A stretch of DNA of 64,000 nt from Ectopseudomonas composti. GTDB taxonomy: Bacteria; Pseudomonadota; Gammaproteobacteria; Pseudomonadales; Pseudomonadaceae. Shown here in pieces: positions 46,347 to 53,814 of the stretch (its first letter is position 1; every line of letters starts with the position of its first letter). The position numbers and the translations under genes were made by a program. A model generated the notes under the pieces. The model saw nothing but the letters and a program-made list of their open reading frames with translations, was not told the origin of the DNA and searched no databases. The stretch is taken from positions 186,001 through 250,000 of the forward strand of contig NZ_FOWP01000006.1 in assembly GCF_900115475.1 (NCBI RefSeq), given 5' to 3'.

Positions 46347-47651
46347 ATGATCCGTAAGCACTTCGCCGGTTTCGTAGCCAGCGCCCTGGCTCTGGCCGTC
46401 TCCGCCCAGGCTTTCGCCGGTACCGTCAGCACTGACGGCGCCGACCTCGTGATCAAGACCAAAGGCGGCCTGGAAGTCGCTACCACCGACAAGGCCTTCA
46501 GCTTCAAGCTGAGCGGCAAGCTGCAGTGGGATGCCACTCAGTTCGATGGCCTGATGGCTGCCGATCAGAACAAGCCGTTCGACGATACCTTCAACACCTT
46601 CATCCGTCGCGGTGAGTTTGGTCTGGAAGGCACTGCCTACAGCGATTGGGACTGGGGTCTGCGCCTGAGCTACGACGAAGGTGATGACACCAGCGTCGAC
46701 CGTGCCTTCATCGCCTACACCGGGCTGGATATCGGCACCTTCACCGTCGGCCGGTTTGGTGTCGACTACGGTCTGGAGAACTCCACCAGCTCCTCGTGGA
46801 TCACCGCCATCGAGCGTCCGTTCATGTACGACTTTCTGAACGGCGACGAAGACACCCAGTTCGGCGTCAACTTCAAGCACTCCGGCGATAACTACGGCCT
46901 GATGGCTCAGGTTGCCACCTACGAAGGTGACAACAACTACAAGAGCGAAGACAACGACGAGCTGTACGGTTACACCTTGCGTGCCCACTGGGCGCCTTAC
47001 CTCAATGGCACCGACGTCATTCACCTTGCTGCCAACTATCACAACAGCGAGTCCGACGATAACCGTGCCCGCGCTCGTACCCGCATGGGTATCCGTAGCG
47101 ACAACGATTTCCGCCTGACCTTCGGCGACGTGCGCGTGGCTGACAAGGATGTTGAATGGGTGCTGGAGTCCGGTGCTCAGTTCGGTGCCTTCCGTGCTCA
47201 GGCCGAATACTTCCAGCGTCAGATTAGCGGCGAAAACCTGGCCGGTGCCAAGTCCGATGTCGACCTCAGCGGCTACTACGCCCAGGTTTCCTACATGTTC
47301 AATGGCGTGCGCCAGTACAAGGCTGCTGATGGCAAGTGGGACAAGCCGGACAACATGAAAGGCTCCTGGGAAATCTTCGCTCGTTACGAGAGCACCACCA
47401 TCGACTCCGATGCCGGTGCCATTCCGGGCAACCTGGGTCTGGCCGGTATCGTCGCTGACGACGTCAACGACGAGTTCGAGACCAAGGCCATGGTGGTGGG
47501 TGTGAACTACTTTGTTACCCCGTCCGTGCGCACCAGTCTGAACTACGTCGATTACCAGGTGGACAACATCAACACCTCCAACCAGGTCGGTGGCAAGAGC
47601 GTGCAGGATGACGGCAAGGCCATCGTAGGTCGCCTGCAGTACGTGTTCTAA
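46347..47651 (+). CDS. Phosphate/polyphosphate-selective porin, OprO/OprP family
   Basis: 434 residues from ATG 46347, with AGGGGA 9 bases before it. The signal peptide ends AQAFA-GT. The mature part begins with the short N-terminal segment and the SFKLSGKLQWD strand of OprO/OprP, then alternates beta strands and ends RLQYVF, the aromatic end of outer-membrane barrels. Family members are trimeric 16-strand channels for phosphate, pyrophosphate or polyphosphate, induced by PhoB. I cannot separate OprP from OprO specificity by eye. A terminator follows. Confidence 0.88.
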   Translation: MIRKHFAGFVASALALAVSAQAFAGTVSTDGADLVIKTKGGLEVATTDKAFSFKLSGKLQWDATQFDGLMAADQNKPFDDTFNTFIRRGEFGLEGTAYSDWDWGLRLSYDEGDDTSVDRAFIAYTGLDIGTFTVGRFGVDYGLENSTSSSWITAIERPFMYDFLNGDEDTQFGVNFKHSGDNYGLMAQVATYEGDNNYKSEDNDELYGYTLRAHWAPYLNGTDVIHLAANYHNSESDDNRARARTRMGIRSDNDFRLTFGDVRVADKDVEWVLESGAQFGAFRAQAEYFQRQISGENLAGAKSDVDLSGYYAQVSYMFNGVRQYKAADGKWDKPDNMKGSWEIFARYESTTIDSDAGAIPGNLGLAGIVADDVNDEFETKAMVVGVNYFVTPSVRTSLNYVDYQVDNINTSNQVGGKSVQDDGKAIVGRLQYVF

Positions 47652-47680
47652 GTAACACCTTCATCCGTTGCTCCTGATTG

Positions 47681-47706
47681 AGCCCCGCCACTGGCGGGGC
47701 TTTTTT
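47681..47706 (+). terminator. Rho-independent terminator after the porin
   Basis: 9-bp GC-rich stem (47681-47689 with 47693-47701), three-base loop, then a run of T. Confidence 0.88.
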
Positions 47707-47733
47707 ATCGCCAAATCCTTTGGAGATTCTTCG

Positions 47734-48663
47734 ATGCGTCAAATCACCTTGCTACTGGTTGCGTTAGGGCTGAGTTCGGCCACCCTGGCTCAGGATTACA
47801 GTGCAGCCAAGCCCGGCGAGCTGCTTCAGGTGCCGCTGCAGGCATTGCATCCGACCCAGTCCGCGGTCGGTTACGACCAGATCTACTACAAGCTCGGCCG
47901 CTTTGCACAGGAGCGCAACAAGCTGTTCGACGAATACTGCGAGGCCAACGGGCAGGGCGAGAGTGCCAATGTGCCGGGTGACGCCGACCTGCATAAACCG
48001 GAGAGCTTCACCTGCCAGGACAAGGTCGGTGCTCGTGGCAGCGAGATGAAAACTGTGGTCATCGGTCCCGAGGGCAGGTTGTTCCTGACCGATGGTCATC
48101 ACACCTTCACTGTGTTGTTGGAGCACCCCAAGGGCGGCGAAAACCTCAACATGTGGGTGCGGGTGACCGACAATTTCAGTGACAGCACGGACATGGCTAG
48201 CTTCTGGCAGCGCATGGCGCAGGCGCGCAAGGTCTGGCTCAAGGACGGCAACGGTCAGGTCATCGACCCCCAGCAGATACCGAGTCAACTCGGCTTGCAG
48301 CACTTGGCTAACGACCCCTATCGCGCACTGGTGTACTTCACCCGTGAGGTGGGCTACGACAAGCCACGCTCCGGCGAAGTGGCCCCGGAGTTCCTGGAAT
48401 TCTACTGGGGCAACTGGTTGCGCTCGGTGCTGCCGCTGGATGGCTATGACTTGAGCGACCGTGGCGATTACCGCGATGCGGTCGAAGCGGCTGCGAAGAA
48501 GATGGTGGCGCTCGCGCCGGAAGACGAAGTCGGCAACAGTGGCTTCAAGGCCCGTGAGCTGGGTGGTTATTCGTCGATGGATCGCAAGGAGCTGAACAAA
48601 GTAGCCGGTCGCAAGCTGAACTATGCCACCAGCTACAAGAAGGCTCTGGCCGGGAAAAGTTGA
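47734..48663 (+). CDS. Exported ParB/Srx-superfamily protein
   Basis: 309 residues from ATG 47734, with TGGAGA 7 bases before it. A signal peptide (MRQITLLLVALGLSSATLAQ) is followed by a ParB/sulfiredoxin-like domain with VPLQALHPTQSAVGYDQIYY and the box GRLFLTDGHHTFTVLLE near residues 120-140. Proteins of this kind (putative ParB-like nuclease domain) bind or hydrolyse nucleotide-type phosphates, but a periplasmic member has no assigned function. It lies between the phosphate-type porin and an exported pyrophosphatase. Confidence 0.78.
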   Translation: MRQITLLLVALGLSSATLAQDYSAAKPGELLQVPLQALHPTQSAVGYDQIYYKLGRFAQERNKLFDEYCEANGQGESANVPGDADLHKPESFTCQDKVGARGSEMKTVVIGPEGRLFLTDGHHTFTVLLEHPKGGENLNMWVRVTDNFSDSTDMASFWQRMAQARKVWLKDGNGQVIDPQQIPSQLGLQHLANDPYRALVYFTREVGYDKPRSGEVAPEFLEFYWGNWLRSVLPLDGYDLSDRGDYRDAVEAAAKKMVALAPEDEVGNSGFKARELGGYSSMDRKELNKVAGRKLNYATSYKKALAGKS

Positions 48664-48675
48664 AGGCTGTAATTG

Positions 48676-48705
48676 AAAAGGCCCAGCACTTGGCCGGGCC
48701 TTTTT
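48676..48705. terminator. Two-way terminator between the ParB-like and ppa genes
   Basis: AAAAGGCCC (48676-48684) pairs with GGGCCTTTT (48696-48704), A-run on one side and T-run on the other, between convergent genes. Confidence 0.85.
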
Positions 48706-48714
48706 CGCGGTTAC

Positions 48715-49320
48715 TCAGTTGTTCTTCTTGTAGTTGTCGAGGGCCTTCTGAATCATCTGGCGGGCTTCGGCGGCGTTGCCATAGCCATTGAGTTCGACTT
48801 TCTTGCGGCCTTCTGGCAGTTGCTTGTAAACGCGGAAAAAGGCCTCGATGCGCTGGCGCTCGATCAAGGGCAGGTCATCGATGTCCTTGATGTTGTCGTA
48901 AGTCGGATCGATATCGCTGCTGGGCACGCCAATGATCTTCTCATCCGCTTCACCGCCGTCGATCATCTTCAGATAGCCGATCGGACGGAACTTGATGAGG
49001 ACGCCTGGATGAAGAGGCTCGCGAGTTAGCACCAGGCCGTCCAGCGGGTCGTTGTCGCCACCCAGCGTGCGAGACAGCGAACCATAGTTGGCAGGGTAGA
49101 CAACAGGCATGGACTGGAAGCGGTCGACGAAAACCAGGCCTTCTTCGTTGATCTCGTATTTGGTGAAGCTGCCTGCTGGAATTTCCACCGCCATGTGTAC
49201 GTTGTTCGGTGCGTCTTCTGCCTGGCTCGCGTGAAAAGGATGAATGATCGACTGCTGGGCGATGGCAGTACCGCTGCCGAGCAGTAAGGCGATTCCGAGG
49301 GCGAGAAGGGACTTTTGCAT
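48715..49320 (-). CDS. ppa: Inorganic pyrophosphatase, family I, with signal peptide
   Basis: 201 residues from ATG 49320, with AAGGAG 6 bases before it. A signal peptide (MQKSLLALGIALLLGSGTAI, cleavage near AIA-QQ) precedes a family I pyrophosphatase: EIPAGSFTKYEI, metal site GDNDPLDGLVL, DEKIIGVP and YKQLPEGRKKVELNGY. It hydrolyses pyrophosphate with Mg; the signal places it in the periplasm, unlike housekeeping Ppa. It is convergent with the exported ParB-like gene and one gene from the phosphate porin. Confidence 0.9.
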   Translation of the reverse strand: MQKSLLALGIALLLGSGTAIAQQSIIHPFHASQAEDAPNNVHMAVEIPAGSFTKYEINEEGLVFVDRFQSMPVVYPANYGSLSRTLGGDNDPLDGLVLTREPLHPGVLIKFRPIGYLKMIDGGEADEKIIGVPSSDIDPTYDNIKDIDDLPLIERQRIEAFFRVYKQLPEGRKKVELNGYGNAAEARQMIQKALDNYKKNN

Positions 49321-49422
49321 GGGTAACTCCTTTACAGAGCTCAAAGTTATAAGGGTTGGCCTTCTCATATTGCGGGTGCATTGTTAGAGATATATTGCAG
49401 TCTGGCTTCTGGAACTCAGCTC

Positions 49423-50556
49423 ATGTCCGTCACCATCATCGACTCCCTTCACGCAGTGTCAGCAGAGGCCTGGGATGCTCTGTTGCCGCAGCAACAGCCG
49501 TTCCTGCGACATGCCTTCCTCTCAGCGCTGGAGGACAGCGGCAGCGTTGGCGGGCGCACAGGCTGGCAGCCGTCGCACCGACTGTGGTGCGATGAGCAGG
49601 GCGAGGTGCACGCAGCGTTGCCGGCTTATCTGAAGCTGCACTCCTATGGCGAATACGTGTTCGATCACGCCTGGGCCGATGCCTGTCGGCGTGCCGGCAT
49701 CGGCTACTACCCCAAGCTGCTGGGCGCCGTGCCTTTCTCGCCGGTCACTGGGGCTCGCTTGCTGGGTGATGCCCAGGCAGTCGGGCAACTGCTTGACGCC
49801 CTCACGGCAGAGTTGCCTGCACAAGGGCTGTCGAGTCTGCATATCAACTTCACCAGCCCGACCTGTGATGCGCTGATGACGCAGCGACAGGGCTGGCTGG
49901 AACGCCTCGGTTGCCAGTTCCACTGGCACAACCGCGGTTACCGTGATTTTCAGGACTTTCTCGATACGCTGAGTTCGCGCAAGCGCAAGCAGATGCGCAA
50001 GGAACGCGAACAGGTAGCGGCGCAGGGCATCGAATTCGACAGACGCCTGGGGCATGAGTTGAGCGAGGCCGACTGGGATTTCGTCTACCACTGCTACGCC
50101 AATACCTACCATGTGCGCGGCCAGGCGCCTTATCTGACGCGGGATTTCTTCAGCCTGCTGGCTGAGCGCATGCCCGAGATGATTCGTGTGGTCTTCGCTA
50201 TCGAGCATGGTCGTCCGCTGGCCATGGCTTTCAGCCTGGTCGATGGCGACACCTTCTATGGCCGCTACTGGGGCTGTCTGGCCGAGTTTGATCGGCTGCA
50301 TTTCGAAACCTGCTTCTATCAGGGCATGGAATTGGCCATCGACGAAGGGTTGCAGCGCTTCGATGCGGGGGCTCAGGGTGAGCACAAGCTGATCCGGGGT
50401 TTCGAGCCGGTGATTACCCACTCGTGGCATTATCTTTGCCACCCGGGACTGCATGCCGCGGTTGTCGAGTTTCTTGAGCAGGAGCGCTCTGGCGTGCGGG
50501 TTTACGCTGAAGAGGCGCGCAGTTATCTGCCTTTTCGTCAGGCCGGCAACGGCTGA
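49423..50556 (+). CDS. FemAB-like GNAT N-acyltransferase (DUF482/PF04339 type)
   Basis: 377 residues from ATG 49423. Family blocks PFLRHAFLSALEDSGSVGGR (with TGWQP after it), YGEYVFDHAWADACRRAGIGYYPKL (shortened here to YGEYVFDHAWADA and YYPKLLGAVPFSPVTGAR), SSRKRKQMRKER and FDAGAQGEHKLIRGFEP are visible. Two GNAT-like halves are expected. Relatives are linked by name to peptidoglycan biosynthesis, but the acyl donor and acceptor are not known. Confidence 0.85.
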   Translation: MSVTIIDSLHAVSAEAWDALLPQQQPFLRHAFLSALEDSGSVGGRTGWQPSHRLWCDEQGEVHAALPAYLKLHSYGEYVFDHAWADACRRAGIGYYPKLLGAVPFSPVTGARLLGDAQAVGQLLDALTAELPAQGLSSLHINFTSPTCDALMTQRQGWLERLGCQFHWHNRGYRDFQDFLDTLSSRKRKQMRKEREQVAAQGIEFDRRLGHELSEADWDFVYHCYANTYHVRGQAPYLTRDFFSLLAERMPEMIRVVFAIEHGRPLAMAFSLVDGDTFYGRYWGCLAEFDRLHFETCFYQGMELAIDEGLQRFDAGAQGEHKLIRGFEPVITHSWHYLCHPGLHAAVVEFLEQERSGVRVYAEEARSYLPFRQAGNG

Positions 50557-50722
50557 TCGAGTGATCAGATTATGCTCGGCAGGCCGAAACAGCTGTTTGC
50601 CGGAAGTTCCCCAAGTCGGAGATTTCTGCAAAAACTCCAGAGCTTTCAGCAAGAAGCTCGCTCGCCTCTGCCACTAAATTCCGCCCTTCACTTTCGTTAC
50701 GACCGTTTTTGTCTGCATGGAT

Positions 50723-50733
50723 TGGTCAGACCA
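50723..50733. promoter_or_regulatory. TGGTCAGACCA palindrome, GntR/FadR-type site candidate
   Basis: A perfect 11-base palindrome with the TGGT-N3-ACCA form of operators for FadR-subfamily GntR regulators. It lies 290 bases before putP. Confidence 0.3.
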
Positions 50734-50979
50734 GCATTGCTGGGCTAGACCGATAAGAGAGGTTCTTGCAGTCGAAACGTGGTGGTAACGCGATTCGGTG
50801 GCCGCGGGCGTAAGCCAGGGAGGTCAGGGAAAGTGCCCAGGTACTTGCCGATGCAGTGACGAGGTGGTGGAGATTTCACCGCGCCGGTATCTGCCCCTGA
50901 TCGTGCCATCCGATGTCGGTGTGACGAGGAAGAGAGACCGGAGCCCGCATCCGCAAAAACGGGTGCACTTTGCCAATCA

Positions 50980-50992
50980 GGGCACAGTGCCC
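50980..50992. promoter_or_regulatory. GGGCACAGTGCCC palindrome just upstream of putP
   Basis: A perfect 13-base palindrome 30 bases before the putP ATG, in the likely 5' leader. It could be an operator or a short RNA hairpin near the ribosome site. Confidence 0.35.
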
Positions 50993-51022
50993 GAGAACAA
51001 CAAACGAGAGGGGAGCCCCCCA

Positions 51023-52507
51023 ATGACAGCTAGTACTCCAATGCTCGTCACCTTCGTGGTGTACATCGCAGCCATGGTGCTGATCGGCCTGATCGCCTAT
51101 CTGCGTACCAAGAACCTTTCCGACTACATCCTTGGTGGCCGCAGCCTCGGTAGCTTCGTTACCGCGTTGTCCGCTGGCGCCTCCGACATGAGTGGCTGGC
51201 TGCTCATGGGCCTGCCAGGCGCGATCTTCGTCGCCGGCATCTCCGAAAGCTGGATCGCCATCGGCCTGGTGATCGGCGCCTACCTCAACTGGCTGTTCGT
51301 CGCCGGCCGCCTGCGTGTGCAGACCGAGCACAACGGCAACGCCCTGACTCTGCCGGACTACTTCACCAACCGTTTCGAAGACAACAGCCGCATCCTGCGC
51401 ATCTTCTCGGCGCTGGTGATCCTGGTGTTCTTCACCATCTACTGCGCCTCTGGCGTTGTGGCCGGCGCCCGTCTGTTCGAGAGCACCTTTGGCATGTCCT
51501 ACGAGACCGCGCTGTGGGCGGGTGCTGCGGCGACCATCGCCTACACCTTCATCGGTGGTTTCCTGGCGGTGAGCTGGACCGACACCGTGCAGGCCACGCT
51601 GATGATTTTCGCGCTGATTCTCACCCCGGTCGTGGTGATGATCGCCACCGGCGGTTTCGATCCGGCCATGGTCGCCATCGAGGCGGTCGACGCCACCAAC
51701 TTCGACATGCTCAAGGGCGCCACCTTCGTTGGCGTGATCTCGTTGATGGCCTGGGGCCTGGGCTACTTCGGCCAGCCGCATATCCTGGCGCGCTTCATGG
51801 CCGCCGATTCGGTCAAGTCGATCCCGGCTGCCCGCCGCATCTCCATGACCTGGATGATCCTGACCCTGGCTGGTGCCGTTGCCGTTGGCTTCTTCGGTAT
51901 TGCCTACTTCGCGGCACACCCGGAAGTCGCCGGCCCGGTAGGCGAGAACCCGGAGCGTGTGTTCATCGAGCTGGCCAAGCTGCTGTTCAACCCGTGGATC
52001 GCCGGTATCCTGCTGTCCGCCATTCTGGCCGCAGTGATGAGCACCCTGAGCTGCCAGCTGCTGGTGTGCTCCAGTGCCCTGACCGAGGACTTCTACAAGG
52101 CCTTCCTGCGCAAGGGTGCTTCGCAGACCGAGCTGGTCTGGGTCGGTCGTGGCATGGTGCTGCTGGTCGCACTGATCGCCATCGCCCTGGCGGCCAATCC
52201 GGATAACCGCGTTCTGGGTCTGGTGTCCTATGCCTGGGCCGGTTTCGGCGCGGCGTTCGGTCCGGTGGTGATTCTCTCGCTGCTGTGGAAGGGCATGACC
52301 CGTAACGGCGCCCTGGCCGGTATGCTGGTCGGTGCGGCCACCGTGATCGTGTGGAAGAACTGGATCGGTCTGGGTCTGTACGAGATCATTCCAGGCTTCA
52401 TCCTCGCCACCCTGGCCATCGTGATCTTCAGCCGTATCGGCAACGGCCCGAGCCAGTCGATGCTGAATCGCTTCGACAAGGCCGAGAGCGAATACAAGTC
52501 GGCGTAA
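51023..52507 (+). CDS. putP: Sodium/proline symporter PutP
   Basis: 494 residues from ATG 51023, behind GAGAGGGGAG; the open frame extends upstream to 50798 without similarity. About 13 hydrophobic segments of the SSS family. The PutP signature SAGASDMSGWLLMGLPGAIF holds the Na+/proline residues of TM2, and FGQPHILARFMA the SSS motif. It imports proline with Na+ for use as carbon and nitrogen source. putA is not in the window. A PruR-like regulator is encoded at 30500. Confidence 0.95.
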   Translation: MTASTPMLVTFVVYIAAMVLIGLIAYLRTKNLSDYILGGRSLGSFVTALSAGASDMSGWLLMGLPGAIFVAGISESWIAIGLVIGAYLNWLFVAGRLRVQTEHNGNALTLPDYFTNRFEDNSRILRIFSALVILVFFTIYCASGVVAGARLFESTFGMSYETALWAGAAATIAYTFIGGFLAVSWTDTVQATLMIFALILTPVVVMIATGGFDPAMVAIEAVDATNFDMLKGATFVGVISLMAWGLGYFGQPHILARFMAADSVKSIPAARRISMTWMILTLAGAVAVGFFGIAYFAAHPEVAGPVGENPERVFIELAKLLFNPWIAGILLSAILAAVMSTLSCQLLVCSSALTEDFYKAFLRKGASQTELVWVGRGMVLLVALIAIALAANPDNRVLGLVSYAWAGFGAAFGPVVILSLLWKGMTRNGALAGMLVGAATVIVWKNWIGLGLYEIIPGFILATLAIVIFSRIGNGPSQSMLNRFDKAESEYKSA

Positions 52508-52525
52508 CCCTGCTGGCTTGACCTG

Positions 52526-52560
52526 AAGGCGATGACTGCTTGGCAGTCATCGCCTTTTTT
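52526..52560 (+). terminator. Rho-independent terminator after putP
   Basis: Perfect 14-bp stem (52526-52539 with 52543-52556), TTG loop, then a T-run to 52560. Confidence 0.93.
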
Positions 52561-52608
52561 GTTGTTGGGGCTCTAAGATATGCCCACCACTTTTCGACGG
52601 ATGCTTTC

Positions 52609-52821
52609 ATGACCAGCAACGACCCGCTCCACGGCCTGACCCTGCAGGCGATTCTCACCGCTCTGGTGGACAGCATCGGTTGGGAGGGGTTGGCCCGTCA
52701 GGTCGATGTGCGCTGTTTCAAGCACGAGCCGAGCATCAAATCGAGCCTGACCTTTCTGCGCAAGACGCCCTGGGCGCGGAGCAAGGTCGAGGAGCTCTAT
52801 GTACAGCAATTCAAGTCCTGA
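52609..52821 (+). CDS. VF530 family (DUF2132) small protein
   Basis: 70 residues: [54 protein letters not shown]. This pattern defines the VF530 domain, described from Vibrio fischeri as a possible DNA-binding helical fold. Function unknown. The start is the ATG where similarity begins. Confidence 0.9.
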   Translation: MTSNDPLHGLTLQAILTALVDSIGWEGLARQVDVRCFKHEPSIKSSLTFLRKTPWARSKVEELYVQQFKS

Positions 52822-52835
52822 GGTGGCCCAGGCCA

Positions 52836-53732
52836 TCAGTTGAGTTCGAGTCCCAGCGCTTGCAGCGCTTGCCGATAGCTATTACCGGCCATGCGCAGGC
52901 TGTTGTTGTGGTTGGCGCCGTCGATCAGCAGCAGCTGTTTGGGTTCGTTGGCCGCATCGAATAGCGCCTCGCTGAAGCGCGACGGTACGTAGCGGTCATC
53001 ACGGCCATGAGCGATCAGCACCGGGATGCCGACCTCAGCGATCTTGCCCAGCGAATCGAATTCTTGCGACAGCAGCCAGCGCACCGGTAGCGAGGTGTTG
53101 GTGACCGCGGCCGCCACATCGCCCAGGTTGGTAAAGCTCGATTCGACGATCAGGCCGGCAGCTTGCGCGGCTTCCTCTTCACTTGCCAGTTCGTGCGCCA
53201 GGTTGACGGCCACGGCGCCGCCCAGTGAGTGGCCGTAGATGAAGCGCTTGTTCGCTTGTGGCTGCAGGCGCACCAGATGTTGCCAGGCGATCAGGGCGTC
53301 CTGGTAGACGCTGCGCTCGGAGGGCAGGGCGCCACGGCTTTCGCCGAAACCGCGGTAGTCCACCGCCAATACCGAGAAACCCATGGCGTGCAGCTGCTCG
53401 ATGCGAAACAGCTGGCCGGTCAGGTTCCAGCGTGAGCCGTGCAGGTAGAGCAGCGTCGGGGCATCCTTGCGGGCGGCCGGCCACCACCAGGCATGCAGGC
53501 TTTCATCGGCCAAGAGGTCGGGGGATTGCAGTTGCACGCTCTCGACGCCGGCCGGCAGGCCGCTGAACCAGCGGGCGGTGCCGGACTCGATACGAAACAC
53601 CAGCTCGCGTTCGGTCTGCTCCAGTTTGGCGCAGCCGAACGGCAGCAATACCAGCAGGCAGGCCATAAACATCAGGCTCAGGCGACGACGGCGCAGCAGG
53701 GCTAACCAGGATGAGGGCATTGGCGTACTCAT
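52836..53732 (-). CDS. Alpha/beta-hydrolase with N-terminal membrane/lipoprotein signal
   Basis: 298 residues from ATG 53732; starts at 53768 or 53720 are possible. A hydrophobic segment ends LLVLLPFGC, a loose lipobox. The hydrolase core (bem46/DUF1749-like) has LYLHGSRWN, the nucleophile in YGHSLGG, Asp in AHGRDDRYVP and His in GANHNN. An envelope esterase or lipase of unknown substrate. Confidence 0.85.
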   Translation of the reverse strand: MSTPMPSSWLALLRRRRLSLMFMACLLVLLPFGCAKLEQTERELVFRIESGTARWFSGLPAGVESVQLQSPDLLADESLHAWWWPAARKDAPTLLYLHGSRWNLTGQLFRIEQLHAMGFSVLAVDYRGFGESRGALPSERSVYQDALIAWQHLVRLQPQANKRFIYGHSLGGAVAVNLAHELASEEEAAQAAGLIVESSFTNLGDVAAAVTNTSLPVRWLLSQEFDSLGKIAEVGIPVLIAHGRDDRYVPSRFSEALFDAANEPKQLLLIDGANHNNSLRMAGNSYRQALQALGLELN

Positions 53733-53814
53733 GAACGGCAACGGATGATGCAGCCATGGACTGCACATCCGATGCCGGGTTTCGCCAGAGCCCGGCCGCT
53801 GTGGTTACCAGGTA

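Larger units (their letters stand above)
50557..51022. other. 466-base gap upstream of putP, candidate control region
   Basis: No convincing gene. It holds two short perfect palindromes, TGGTCAGACCA (50723-50733) and GGGCACAGTGCCC (50980-50992). The second is 30 bases before the putP ATG. No clear -35/-10 pair or PruR site could be assigned. Confidence 0.5.

Noticed and set aside
50886..50906. A sigma-54-like TGGCAC...GC sequence near putP
   Set aside because: It reads on the strand away from putP and the spacing between GG and GC is 11, not 10.
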